Position numbers and translations under genes: made by a program. Of a DNA stretch of 64,000 nucleotides, positions 1-12,089 are shown piece by piece. The stretch lies in contig JARKIF010000005.1 in NCBI GenBank assembly GCA_029378245.1, forward strand, positions 186,001 through 250,000, written 5' to 3'. The DNA is from Roridomyces roridus (lineage: Eukaryota > Basidiomycota > Agaricomycetes > Agaricales > Mycenaceae). Every line of letters begins with the position of its first letter. Within the stretch, counting starts at the first letter, position 1. The notes under the pieces are model-generated. The model was given only the letters and a program-made list of their open reading frames with translations. It ran no database searches and had not been told where the DNA came from.

Positions 1-1522
1 TACCGCCTCGAGGAATTGGGGAAAAGGTAGCATGTTATATCTTTGGGATTCTTTCCATCTTGACCAAGTCTCCAGTCGGTTCAAGCGCTCGTCTCCCGCG
101 CAGAATTGACGAAAAAGTCTGTCCTGGGTGTAATCGAGTTGATTTACGACGCCAAACAACCGGACGTCAAGCCGGCAGTGAAGAGCAAGATTGGGTCTTT
201 TGTGAAGACTGTGCGGGTGTTACGAAAGCTGGCCAGCGAGGTAAGTCAAAGCAAGTTGAGCTGCAGTTCGTTGATTTGGTGCCAGGGCACCTCTCCGGCT
301 GACCTTGTTCGTCGACTGCTTGATTTGATCGAATATGAAACCCACCTGAAGAAGACGCAGCCGGAGTGGGAGAGTCGGTGGGAGAACGTCCAGGAACTTA
401 TCACATTCGCGAGCGATATCGATAATGATGGGAGCTCGGTCGCACCAGAGGTGGAGAGTGGAGTCAAGGACACGCCATTGCGGTTGTTTCTGCAGGCGTC
501 GATGTTGTCCTCTGAAGGTGATAAGCAGAGTGAAGAGGATAGCAAGGAAGTGAGTGGATCGAAAGAGTGCTTTGCAGTGATTAATCTGCGATTCAGAAAG
601 TGACGATCTCGACCTGCCATGCTGCGAAAGGACTCGAGTGGCCGGTTGTGATGATTCCTGCTGTCGAGCAGGGGACGTTTCCTTTCTACCGAACAGATGA
701 TGTCCCCGAGGAGAGGTTCGTCTATCCGTCTCTTCTAATAAGCGCCTCTTGATGACCTGAAAGACGCTTGTTGTACGTGGCATGTACGAGAGCACAGAGT
801 TTACTGTACCTTTCGCATGCCTCGAAGCGCAAGGTCGGGGGCGAGACCAAGACCAAAGAAATTTCTGAGTTTGTCGCTGCCGCCACGAAGGAGCATCCTG
901 TATGTTTTCCCCGTTCAATCTGTGACTAATTTCAACGCTTTTGCAGGGCATATTTACCGCGCGCACGTCCCAATTTCCGCATACTGAACGCACGGTCATA
1001 TCCAAGGTGCTGGATAGACCCGAAGCAAAGGAAGCTGAAGTCACGAGGAGGATGACCGAATTGTGAGCATTTCGATCGAACATGCTTGAGAACATTCTCA
1101 TGGGATGTAGCCGTCGGACAACTCGACACGAAGACACTTCCGAGCGCAATGAGGTGTCGTGGCATCCTGCGTTGGCTGTAGCCGGTAAGATGTAGTCCCG
1201 GTGTGGTGGATTCTTCTGACGGGTTAGTTCAGGTGTGACACGAAAGACGAATACCAGTACATTCGTGGCTTCTAGTACCATGGCTTCGTTCTCTGCACCA
1301 CGAGCACCGGCACCAGCTACTGGACAAGTTCTCGCGCCTGTGAGACAGAACATGGTTGGGAGTGGACTGCAGACGGGTGCTCTGCTAAAGGTTCAGCCTG
1401 ATTCTTCCTCTGACAGTCAGACCGCGCAACCGACGGGTGGCGTAAAGCGTCGCTTGGGAATGGGAAGAGGGACGATGGGATTCCCAAACAAGAAGTTCAA
1501 GCCACCGATACAGCAGCCGTAG
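1..1522 (+). CDS. SRS2: Srs2-type UvrD/PcrA DNA helicase, C-terminal part (5' end outside window)
   Basis: The 3' part of a superfamily 1A ATP-dependent 3'-5' DNA helicase that removes Rad51 from DNA and limits unscheduled recombination in the nucleus. Seen: after an intron starting near 241 the protein reads through DLVRRLLDLIEYETHLKKTQ and the WENVQELI block near 390, then at 601-720 the helicase motif V region (TISTCHAAKGLEWPVVMIP, EQGTFPF) and, after an intron at about 718-767, motif VI (LLYVACTRAQSLLY). A low-complexity tail with GVKRRLGMGRGTMGF and a final FKPPIQQP ends at the stop at 1520-1522. Introns near 902-945 and 1185-1230 have GT..AG ends. The Walker A part lies upstream of base 1. 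The order of motifs and the WENVQEL signature fit fungal Srs2 better than bacterial UvrD. Identification is firm; the exact splice sites of the last exons are approximate. Confidence 0.85.
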
Positions 1523-1576
1523 ATTCCCATGTACAATCCTCCCTATTATTGCGGGTAAATGAAAACATAAATCAAG

Positions 1577-4531
1577 TTAATCCAGGTTCTCTACGATCTC
1601 CTTCAAACTCTCTCGGATTGCCCGAACGCGGTCCTCCACCGAGTCCAGCGTCGACTTGAGGACATCGAGCTCCAGCTTGAGTTGCACCCCAGTAGACGCG
1701 CCTTGAGCAGGATTTGAAGGTGCCGCTTCGGGGCTGGGGGGAGCACCCAGCTTCAGCTCATCGAAGAGCGCTGTAACGACCCCCGCCACCCACTGCTCCT
1801 TATCATCCACCTTGGCCAGTTCCATCCCCCGCTTCCGCTCCTTGCTCATGGCTTTGCCCATCCGCTTGTACGTCCATACGTTGCTGATCACCAGCACGAC
1901 AATAAGGACATACAAGATGGTCGTCCAAGTCGAGTGCTCCCACGCCTCGTGGATCAGCTCGAGTGCGCCTTTAGTGCTTTGCTTGGCTACATTCGACGCA
2001 CCCTCGAACGTATCCCACGCCCACTGTAGTCCGCGCTGCGAACGCTCCCGCTCGCGTTGCTTGGGCGACGGGTCTGCACCAGCAGCAGCAGCAGTCTCAA
2101 GCGCTGCTTCTGGTTCGGGCGGGGCGAGCTCGGCTGCATCCACACCCGCGGGCATGAACTCGGTCTGGTGGGCGGAGACGTACGACCTCATGGCCTTCTC
2201 GAGATCGGTATGGTATAACTTTTGCCCGTGGATAGCGGAGCTCTCGATGATGCCTATGAAAGACATAAGAACGTCCCAAGATACAATGACGACACTGACC
2301 CTTGATAAAACTGCGGCCAGTCCATTCCACTTCGGTCGTCACGACAACCTTGCTCGATAACGCAGTGGCCCACATAATGCATGTCCTCGTCTTGACGGAG
2401 AATACACCTCCGCTAGGAACGTCAGGGTTCTTTGTGGTCGTGATGGTTGAGGTATAGTCATCGAAATCGAGGTGTATATTCTCGTCTCTGATCTCGCACT
2501 TGGTCTGCTTGGGGCCAATACTGGCGTTCAGCGGCTTGATATACGACATATTGCGCGCAAGAAGCTTGGAACCAGGCGTAGTGGGGGTCCAATCAGCCAC
2601 TTGGATATCTGCAACCAAGGTCAGATAAATCGAATCAGTTCGAGACGAACGCACCAAGTAGCTTCTGGTTGACGGCGAGAAAGTCCTTCATAAAGCCACT
2701 CGCAAACATGAGATTGTAAATCCTGTCCGGAGTGCCAGGTAAGACGATGTCCATCGCACTTTCCTTGTAGTGCTGTCCCTGTTTACCACAGGCGCATTGG
2801 GTTGCTTTACGTTGAACGGCGGCCCCGCCCGCCACCGCCGCAGCACCAATGATGGTTCCCTCGGTAATATTCGCAGGGGGGCCTCCTACCGACCCAGAGC
2901 CAATGGAGGCGGCGTCACTTGGGCGCACCAGTCGCCAAATGTTGTGTATCACGTCAAAAGTCGTGTCCCGGGAGAGGAACGAAGCAAAGGTATTGTCCCC
3001 GCGGGCAGTGACGACCCGAATGGCGTTTGGGATCACAAAAGCAGTCGTTTTCTTCTCCAAGGCGGTAATTTCGTAAATTGGAATCAAAACCTGGAGTCGG
3101 TTAGATAAAATTCATCAGTCAAAGATGGAACACAGACATCAGTAACCCAGCCGAATATGTTAGCATGGAAGCAAAGGTGGTTTTCAGAAACATAAATCCT
3201 TCCTTGAATTAGAATTTCCCTTTGTAGGGCACAACCGTAATCTCAAGAAGGGTAAGATATTTGTCGAAGAGAGAAAACAGTGGATGCGTACCATCAATAA
3301 GATAGTCTCCTTCAGGAATGCCGGGAAACAGCTCATGAAAGTCGGCATTCCTCTTGTTGCTTGCCACAGCAAAGCCGGTGACAGGTATATCCTCTTCTCC
3401 CAAATCCAAGTCTTCCAGATCGCTGCCACTCTCGTCGTCTGAATCGCTCCCGCTGCCACTCTCGGAGCTCTCATCCAGCCCAGAATAGTAGCCGGAGTGC
3501 TCTTCCGGGAAATAGCCTCCCTCGCCATGGCTCGCCACCGAACCACCCGTTGTGCGCCGTCGCTGATGGTCTGGCTTATCCTTGGGTGAGGCGTGCCCAT
3601 TCGAGCCGGTACGACGCCGACGATGTGCAGACTCGGGACTGATTGTCTTGCGGCGCGGGTTCGCACTGGGCGAGGTCACGAGCGAGGGGCCGTTCTCCGA
3701 AGCCTCGTTGGTGTTCATAACCTGCGGGCTCAGCGTCGTCTGATGCGGGGCCGTCATGGCTGGGTTGGCCATCGCAAGACCTGATGCAGCGATCGCGCCT
3801 GCAAGGCCCATGGGCTTTTTGGGCGTGCTTCGCTTCCATGGCCGCGAGGTCGACTTTTTCTTTTGTCCCTGCGACGTGACCGACAGAACATCAGTATCGC
3901 GTCGGGTAGCTGCACGCGGTATTGATATTGACGATGAGGGACTCGTCTGAGGAAAGTCGGTCGGTCGCAGGGCTTCTGGCGAGTCGACTATGGACCGTGG
4001 CAGCGGTTCCTCCTCTTCGTGACCAGAAGAGGATGTGGGTGCGGACGCGGGAGATGTGGCAGCCCGTGTATGAGCGGAGGGCATGGGAGGCACCGGCGGT
4101 GCAAGTTCTTGAAGCTTGACAGACTTGCTTGAAGCGGAAGACTGCCGCCTTACGAGAGGGAGACCACTGAGGGGCATTTGTGGTGATGAAGTTGGGGATT
4201 TCTTCGGTGTCGGTGGCCTAGGAGTTGTGTTATTGGTCGCTGGTAGGCCGTCTATCTTGTCGCCGTTGCTGGTCGGTTCAGATGCAACAACGGGCGACGG
4301 AGGGATCACAGCAACACTAGGATTGTTGGAGGAATACACGGAGACCCCGTTGGTTCTAGTGCCTGTAGAGACTGTATTCGAAGAAAAGCCGGATGTGTTC
4401 CTCGAAGAATTGTCGACGTAAGAAGGGGTGCTGCTGCGGGAGGGGGGAGAAGGAGAGCTTAATGAGCGATCCCGGTTGTTGTTGTTCGTCGCAGGCTTAT
4501 TTACAAGCTTGGAGAGAAAGTTTGGGGCCAT
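1577..4531 (-). CDS. Lam/Ysp2-family GRAM-VASt sterol transfer protein at membrane contact sites
   Basis: Predicted ER-anchored lipid (sterol) transfer protein of the LAM/Aster family, acting at ER contact sites. Seen: the start codon at 4529-4531 opens a roughly 430-residue Ser/Pro/Thr-rich disordered region (MAPNFLSKLVNK...). A GRAM domain follows across introns near 3290-3070 (FHELFPGIPEGDYLI, RIYVSENHLCFHANIFGWVT, VIPIYEITALEKKTTAFVIP). A VASt (StAR-like) domain covers about 2660-2290 (YIKPLNASIGPKQTKCEI, VKTRTCIMWATALSSKVVVT). A single transmembrane helix (TILYVLIVVLVISNVW) lies near 1900 and a C-terminal coiled segment (LDVLKSTLDSVEDRVRAIRE) ends at 1577. GRAM, then VASt, then a TM near the C-terminus is the family's domain order. 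The gene points the same way as EMG1 but 1 kb separates them. Confidence in the family is high; which yeast paralogue it matches cannot be said. Confidence 0.9.
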
Positions 4532-5555
4532 GGCCAGTGAGGGCTTGGCTGTGTTCAGAGTATCTTGCCAAGCGGTCGAGCGATGGTTTGGTACAAGCCA
4601 CGCTCGCGGACCCCGGTGTCGACTTGAAGAACTCAGCGCTGATGCTGACCCTAAGCGGTCGAAATTGATCCGCACAGACCATCGGATGCTTTTTTACCAA
4701 TGCCATCAAAACGCCATCATCTCTTCCTCGTCGCGTGCACCTTGTCTACGCGTCCCTACACCTCTCAATGGACTAGTTTCGGCCTGTTCTGATCACTGGC
4801 GTACCAGACGGATCGTCCATTCAACGACGCGTTGTTATGTAGGTGGTACCGTCGAACTCTCGGGTCATGGAGAGCCCACAGTTCATGCCCTGCTGGCCCG
4901 TATTGCTGCAGGTCTTGTTCATATTTCCTTTACGCGGAACAGGCCATACTCAGGGCAAGACGTGTCTGGAACCATTTGGAATCTGTTAGGGCGTTGGACG
5001 AGGCTGTCTGGTGCGTCATGCGAGCGCCTTAGACGACTACCTGCACTGGCGTTCGAACATCACGCCCTCATTGAACGACTATTTCCCCCTTCGCATCTTC
5101 TTCTCTCCGCTATATGCCGATTCGCTACCAAGGACTGGGTTCTTTTGCACATTCCCCCCACCCGTCTTCCTCGCACGTACGGCAGTTGACATTCAGGCGG
5201 CTGCAGCAGCTGCCTTTCTCATGTTGGATCTTTGGCGGCCTTTTTTTTTGTTAAACCAGTGTGCAGACTCGATGTAGATTAGCTTGACGCCGGGTAACTC
5301 TGCACCTTGCATTCAAACGTGGATGACAGACGGCGTCCCGAGTGGTTATCAATATGCACCATTAAGACTAGAATAAGTAAATGTGGGCAGAACAACTGCG
5401 AGTTGAGTCGCAGAACTCGGCGGGAACCGAGGCAAGCCGCAGAGTATGGGAAGGGACAGTGTTAGTACATACAGTTAAATATAATGCGCGGTTGAAGGCA
5501 CTAGTGATACAAACAATGCGGGGGACCGAGGAAAGTAGAATGCGGCGAGAGTCGT
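4532..5555. other. Intergenic region upstream of the GRAM/VASt gene
   Basis: About 1 kb between the start of the GRAM/VASt gene and the 3' end of EMG1. Open frames here (for example plus strand 4428-5189) show no recognisable domain and overlap the conserved start of the neighbouring gene, so I read this as promoter and 5' UTR of the minus-strand gene plus the EMG1 3' UTR. No clear repeat or RNA gene was seen. Confidence 0.5.
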
Positions 5556-6705
5556 CTAGCAAATATCCCACAGCTCTTCCAGCGCGCAGCAGAACTGGGG
5601 TGCCGTGAGTTTGGGTCATTTCGCATTTAGATCGGAGCACACCTTTCCGCAAGCGACGCTGGCACTGAGCGCGTACTCGCTAATGCTGATCTTCTCATCG
5701 ACGTATGCATCGGCGAAATCATCCCGCCCGCGGGCCATTGCACCGACAAAGACGGCGATCGAGTGGGTCTGGGGCAAGGTTGGTAGGTAGGATGAGAGGC
5801 GTTGAGTTTTGGCGTCGCCAGAAAGAGCTACAGGATTTAAGCGGTGGGAACAAAACGAAAAAGGGTGTGCACGCACTGAGTTTGATGGTGTTGGGAGGAA
5901 GGTGGTCGATTACAGGGTTGCGAATGACCTTGAGAAGCTTCTCAGGACCATTGACGCCGCGGATGGACAGCTTGTGAAGGAGCTGGACCATGAGGCCGCT
6001 GAAGCGTTTGAAGGTGCGGGGTATGCGCACGTGAGGATTGACCTCGATGAGCACGCCCTTGGCCGTGTGGATATAGACCTGCAGCAGGCCCGCCTTGTTC
6101 AGCGGCGAGTCGAGCAGCGTGAGGAGGCACTGGTGGGTAATGTCTGGCCTCGCGTCGGCGATGTCGCGACCGGTTTTGGCCAGTATGCCCTGGTGGTCAT
6201 CGCAATTAAGCAGTGTGTATTTGACTTCTCCCTCGGCGCCACCGTTACGTTTGTTTTTCGAGGGCCCTGAGGACACCCGATAGGTCTCGAGGCAGGCCTG
6301 CTCGAGGATGACGAAGAGACGGCGTTGCTGCGACGCTATGCCGTTGCGGGCAACATGGGCCTGCACGGGGAGCATTGACGGATTTTGGGGAGAGGGATCG
6401 ACGTTCATCTTTGATTTTTTGGGCTTTTGGAGAATGGTGATTTTTCTCACTGGCTCTTCCTCCTCCTCTTCTTCGTCGTCTTCTAGAACTACGGGTTCTG
6501 CGGGGGAAGCGATATCGAGGTCGCTAGGGGCGTCGTCGTCGCCGTGGGGTGGGCTTTTTTGACGACGGCGCTGGTGCGGGCGTTCGCCGGGAGTGCTTTT
6601 AGGGCGAGGGGGTGGGTCGAGACGGTCAGACTCGGGATGGGTTGGAGATGAAGACAAGGAACGTCTTCTGCGGCGAGCGGGGATGGAGATGGGCTCGATG
6701 GTCAT
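5556..6705 (-). CDS. EMG1: Emg1/Nep1, 18S rRNA N1-pseudouridine methyltransferase
   Basis: SPOUT-class methyltransferase that methylates a pseudouridine in helix 35 of 18S rRNA and helps assemble the small ribosomal subunit in the nucleolus. Seen: start codon at 6703-6705 ([15 protein letters not shown]), a basic and acidic disordered N-terminus to about residue 110, then the conserved core ([80 protein letters not shown]). An intron near 5880-5830 is followed by [13 protein letters not shown] and the terminal [16 protein letters not shown] second intron at 5595-5644 leads to a 13-residue last exon, [12 protein letters not shown], ending at 5556. The last exon was found by hand: the GT..AG intron restores the family's usual C-terminus. 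Length of about 340 residues is longer than yeast because of the N-terminal extension. Confidence 0.93.
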
Positions 6706-6779
6706 AAAAGTAGGAAGGAAGAAAACTGAAGCACACAAGAATAGGCCATTTCGATTTCTAATAATCAAACAGATGTAGG

Positions 6780-7510
6780 CTACGAGTCTCCCTGATTCGC
6801 TGAAAAGGCCCTCTGCTCTGCAGGATCTACCCGCACCGTCCCTCTGTAAAGTGTTTTGTTGAGCAAAAAATAGCAAGAGAGAGGAGTTGGCACTCGTACC
6901 TGTTGACCATGGCAAATTCGTGTGCCTTTTGCTTGATTTGCAGCACACCAGCATAATCGGGCTTGTCTTCCCCGCGGGCGGTGAATGTGCGCTGGAGAAC
7001 GTCGATCATCTGACGGGCGAGACGTTCCTCGAGAGTCCGTCCAGGTCGAGATTTAGAGGCCTCGAGTAACCACTCGATGCCGGAACGGGTCCTCTGCTTC
7101 TCGGTGAGGGCAAAAGGTGTGTGCACGACGCGTGCCCCGACTGTCTTGGACCGCACACGGACGGCAGGGGAGGAAAGGAGGACGGCTTCGCGAAGGATCG
7201 GCATTGGCGGTGCACGGGTGAATGCGTGGATGTGCAGCAAAGTTTGTGCCACTCGACGCCGTGCCTTGGCCCGTTCCCCGTGCTTCATAATCATAGACGA
7301 AAGGAAACTGAGAAGGGGGTCCTCTGGAGGCGGAATGTTGATTAGAGGCTCGTGCTTGGGCCCGCGTCGGTAGCTGCCTGGTGGAGGCAGTTCCATGTAG
7401 TGTTTTGGGGGCGGCGGGGGCAGGTCAAAGACGTCGGCACGAGCACCGTCTGCTCGCATGCTCATGCATCGTAGTCTGTGCGATATTGGTCGCAGAGTTG
7501 GCCGCAACAT
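6780..7510 (-). CDS. RSM7: Mitochondrial small-subunit ribosomal protein uS7m (Rsm7)
   Basis: Nuclear-encoded protein of the mitochondrial ribosome small subunit; uS7 binds the 3' major domain of the small rRNA. Seen: start at 7508-7510 gives [20 protein letters not shown], an Arg/Ser-rich and acid-free stretch typical of a mitochondrial presequence. The S7 fold follows ([69 protein letters not shown]). An intron starting GTACGAG near 6896 appears to lead to a short last exon with [14 protein letters not shown] and a stop at 6780-6782; this exon is inferred from splice signals only. The gene is head to head with SMC1; the two start codons are 49 bp apart. Confidence 0.85.
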
Positions 7511-7559
7511 GGCCGAAGGAGGAAGAGATAAATCAATTGCCAAACAACGCGTCTTGACC
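7511..7559. promoter_or_regulatory. Shared divergent promoter between RSM7 and SMC1
   Basis: Only 49 bases separate the start codon of uS7m (minus strand) from that of SMC1 (plus strand), so the core promoters and 5' UTRs must overlap each other or the neighbouring coding sequence. No TATA box is visible. An upstream in-frame ATG at 7458 on the plus strand would lengthen SMC1 but adds no conserved sequence and overlaps RSM7. Confidence 0.55.
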
Positions 7560-10500
7560 ATGCCTCTCATACAGATAGAGGTTTGCGACTTCAAGTCCTA
7601 TCGCGGCCACCAAACCATCGGCCCCTTCAAGAACTTCACGTCCGTCATCGGACCAAATGGAGCCGGCAAGTCCAATCTCATGGACGCGATTTCTTTTGTG
7701 CTTGGCGTCAAGAGTGCCCAGTTGCGTAGTTCTCAGCTCAAGGACCTCGTATACCGTGGCAGACGCCTTGGAAAGGCTGGGTTAGAAGGAGAGGACGCCC
7801 CGGAAGAAGAAGAGGAAGACGAGACCCAGGAGGGCGAAGGTACCGCGAAGAAGGCGTGGGTCATGGCACTGTACGTCGATACCGAAGGGAAAGAGTGGAG
7901 GTTTAGACGGACGTGAGTCCTGCTTTCGTCTCTTCTACGCGCTCTAATTTTCTCAGAATCTCGACGACGGGGGCGTCCGAGTACAAAATTAACAACAAGG
8001 TGGTCACGTACAACGCGTACAATGCCGCCCTCATGGGCCACAACATCCTCGTCAAAGCCAAGAACTTTCTCGTCTTCCAAGGAGACGTTGAAGCCGTCGC
8101 CTCGCAATCCCCGCGCGAACTTTCGCGTCTCATAGAGCAGATCAGTGGCAGCCTCGAGCTCGCGGCCGAGTACGAAAAGGCCAAAGAGTCTCAGGAACGC
8201 GCGACGGAGAATGCGACGTTCAATTTCACGAAACGACGCGGCATCGCGGGCGAGATCAAGACGTACAAGGAGCAGAAGGGTGAGGCCGACCGTTTCGACG
8301 CGCTGTGTCAGGAGCGTGACCAACGCATTCTCCATCGCGTGCTCTTCAAGCTGTACCATCTCGAGGAGGCGATCGAGAATGCCGCTCGCGAGATCAAGGA
8401 TCAGAACAAGGCGCTCAAGGGCCTGCGCGAGGAGCAACGCGTCCACGATCAGGCACTCGAGACGGCCCGTGCTGCTCAAGCCGGCGCCCGCACCGGTGTG
8501 ATGCAGATGGAGAAGAAGATCAAGAAGGCCGAGAAGGGGTTGGATGGGAAGCGTCCCGGCCTGGTCACTGTCGAAGCCCATATCGCGCATGCAAAGCGCA
8601 AGCTCACAAATGCGTCCAAAGCCAAAGCTGAGCTCGAGAACCAGCGCGACGGTCTTCAAACAAGGGTGAACAACCTTCAAAAGGAGCTTGCGAGTGTTAA
8701 ACGAGCAGCGGATGCGGCCCAAGGTGAGGCATTGGATGCTTTTGACCATGTCCAAGCTGATTCTCCAGAGGCGCAAAGGAAAGCTTCCAAACATAACGTA
8801 GCGCTGGGAGAAGAGAGCCTGGCCGAGTATCGCAAACTGTGAGTTGCAACAATTTCTTTCGACGGGTTGTGAACTCTTTGCAGGAAAGCGGCCGCCAGCG
8901 TCTTGGCCGTGGACGAGCGCCAAGCGCTGGAGGCGTTGACACGCGAGCACAAGACGGCGGCGCGCACTCTCGCGCAGCTAACGGAGAAACAGACTGGGCT
9001 GGAAGAGAGCCGCGCAACCCGGCTGGCAGATGAGCAGGTGCAGAAGACGCGCAAGGCAGAGCTCGAGGAAAAGATTGCGGGTTTGAACTCGGACCTGGCA
9101 AAAACCAAGCAGGAGCTGGACAACCAACAATCCGAGCGGACCAAGATTCAGTCAGGCTTTTTCTCCTTTCTGCAATGCTGTATCTCACGTGAGCAACAGG
9201 CAACTGGAGGCTCAGGCGAACGAGCAGCTCAAGAATGTATACGAGCAGCTGCACCAGGCTGGTGGAGATATACGCGAGTCGGAGAAGGAGATTAAGCTCA
9301 AGGAAACGTTGGCGAGCTTACAGAGACTATTCCCGGGGGTGAGAGGACGCGTTGTGGATCTATGCAAGCCGTCGCAACGCAAGTACGAGACCGCCGTGTC
9401 GGTCGTGTTGGGCTGGAATATTGACGCGATCGTCGTGGACACGGAGAAGATTGGCATAGATTGCATCGAAGTGGGTTTCTTTTTCCATCATCATTTTCCT
9501 GGTGTCTCATTTAGAATCTAGTATATGCGTAACCAGCGGTTAGGGCTAGCGACGTTCATCCCTCTGGACACCATCCAGGCAAAGCCCATCAACGACAAAT
9601 TCAGGAGCTTTGCCAAAGGCGCCCGGTTGGCGGTGGACGTCATCCAGTACGAGCCGGCAGTAGAGCGGGCGATGCACCATGCGTGTGGTAACGCGCTAGT
9701 CTGCGATACGATGGAGGTAGCCCGCTATGTGTGTTATGAGAAGGGGCAGGAGGTCAAGGGTGAGTTTTGCGCCGGGTTCCACGACTAAACTAAGCCATAT
9801 TCAGCGGTTACATTGGAGGGAACCATCATCCACAAAAGTGGGCTTATCACTGGTGGAAAGAGTACGCGCAACAGCGGGAAGAAGTGGGACGAGAAGGATG
9901 TACAAGGCTTGATGCGCGCTCGAGATGGGCTACTTGCGCAGCTGCGCGATTTGAGCAAGCAAAAACCCCGAGGAAACACGGACGAAATTCTCCTGGGCGA
10001 TATTAGCCGGATAGAATCTGCCATTACTCTTGCGAAAGACGACCTGGTATGTCACGTGGGTTCTATGAAGCCCTGCTGATTTTGCCCAGAATGCGTGCAA
10101 ATTGCGACTTTCAGGCATCCGGGACGAACTGAAGCATATCGACAAGGAGTTGAAAAAGAATGCTCCCGAGCTTCAAAAGGTGCGGATTCACATTCTTCAT
10201 TTTACTACGCTCATTTCGTATCAGACTCAGGCGACTTGCGATAGTCTCCGAGAGCAGATCACTCAGCTTGCAGAGACCATCAACGACGCGGAAGATGCTA
10301 CGTTTGCGGCTTTCTGTCGCAAGATCAAGGTTGATAATATCCGCGACTACGAGGAGCGCCAGTTGAAGGTCGCGCAAGAGGAGAGCGAAGCGCGACTGCG
10401 ATTTGACAACCAGATTGCTCGGCTTACACATCAGTCCGACTTTGAGACGGAAGCGCTGAATGGGTCTTTGGAGCGAATGAAGAGCCTGGAAAAGACTGTA

Positions 10501-11888
10501 GAAACGGAGGAGGCTAATTTGGTCAAACTGGAGGAAGAGAAGGAGGTGGCGCAGGCCGATATTGCCGAGTCGGAAACTGCCATCGAGGCCTTGCGAGAAG
10601 ATTTGACAGCGCTGCAGGCAACACTCGACGAGAAGACCAAGAGTGTTGACCAAGTAAAGCGAACGACGACGAAAGCTTCCAAGATTCTTGACCAGGCGCT
10701 CAAGGAAATCGCTACAAAGGTTCCTTCTAACACTTGAATTTGATGCGCTTATTAATGCCTCGAATAGAACGACGAAATTGAAAAGTCGGCGCTGGAACGA
10801 TCGTCAATTTACAGAAAATGTCGCCTGGAAGAGATCAAACTCCCGCTTCTACAGGGCAATCTCAAAAATGTGCCCATGGAGGAGGTGGGCCTTATTTTGT
10901 ACAGTTTTTCACTTGACTGACCCCACGAAGAATCTCCGCGAAGAAGTGGCCATGGACGTTGACGAAGACGAGGATGGTACTCAACAGCCGCGGAAAGTGC
11001 AGGACTTTGGAATCGAAGTCGACTTTGACGAGTTGGATGACGACGACCGTGAGGATGGTTCCGCGAATGCCTTGGCAGAGTTTGACGCCGAAATAACGAA
11101 ACTCAATGGTGAGATTGAGCGGATGGCACCGAACATGAAGGCAATAGATCGGTATGCATATTCAAGTAATGCCTCATCGCCACTGACGCCTGCTGTAGAC
11201 TTGAAGATGTGGAGACGAAACTAGCAGAGACGGAAAAAGAGGCCGATCAAGCACGCAAGGAGTCCAAGACTGCTCGGGACGAGTTTAATGAGATAAAACG
11301 TCGGAGGTGTGTGCATCAGGCTCTCTGGCGAAAAATCATTCATTCCCGAAGATGTGAACTGTTCAACAAAGCATACAACCACATTTCGGATCGCATCGAC
11401 CAGGTGTATAAAGATCTCACCAAAGGCAAGGCTTCGCCCATGGGTGGGGTCGCTTACCTGAGTCTGGAAGACAACGAGGAGCCGTACACGGCGGGCATCA
11501 AGTACCACGCCATGCCGCCCATGAAACGGTTCCGCGACATGGATCAACTTTCGGGTGGCGAGAAGACGGTTGCGGCTCTCGCCCTGTTGTTCGCTATCCA
11601 CAGTTATCAGCCTGCACCGTTCTTTGTCCTGGACGAGGTAGACGCTGCTCTCGACAACACCAACGTGGCCAAGATTGCAAACTACATTTCCAGCCAAGCT
11701 TCCGATGCCTTCCAGTTCATTGTCATCAGTCTCAAGGGGTCATTGTACGAACGCGGCAAGTCTCTCGTTGGAATATATCGAGATCAGGAGGTGAACAGTT
11801 CACGGACACTGACGCTGGATGTGAGCCTCTTTTTCTACTGTGACTGCTAGTTCTGACCTTGATTTGCCAGTTGACGCAATACGATTGA
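7560..11888 (+). CDS. SMC1: Cohesin core ATPase Smc1
   Basis: Large coiled-coil ATPase that pairs with Smc3 and Scc1 to form the cohesin ring holding sister chromatids. Seen: start at 7560 ([20 protein letters not shown]), Walker [10 protein letters not shown] near residue 35, long coiled coils, and a hinge at about 9340-9700 ([39 protein letters not shown]). The second coil is followed by ABC signature [16 protein letters not shown] and Walker [14 protein letters not shown] near 11550-11660, then a short last exon LTQYD ending at 11886-11888. I can place introns at 7913-7956, 8839-8883, 9151-9199, 9472-9521, about 9760-9805, 10048-10090, 10182-10230, 10717-10768, 10884-10928, 11152-11198, 11306-11351 and 11821-11870; all have GT..AG ends and are about 40-50 bases. 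The reading frame is continuous once they are removed. Confidence 0.95.
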
Positions 11889-12089
11889 GTTGTTATACCC
11901 CACTGACTCTGCTGTTCCTCTCTTTACTGCTCATTTGAGACCTGTTGTACTACTAAATCGTCTGTATAATATATTGTAGACTGCATCAGGTTTTCAGTGT
12001 CTCTATGCAAACCTATTATTGTACATACATCCACCCAGAGAATACATCAAAGAGCAAGCAAGAAAAAAGTATCGTACAACAACAGACAA

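Noticed and set aside
220..1353. Long minus-strand frame opposite the SRS2 exons
   Set aside because: It is antisense to clearly conserved helicase motifs and shows no domain; a shadow frame of a GC-rich gene.
4428..5189. 253-residue plus-strand frame
   Set aside because: Overlaps the conserved N-terminus of the GRAM/VASt gene and has no recognisable sequence.
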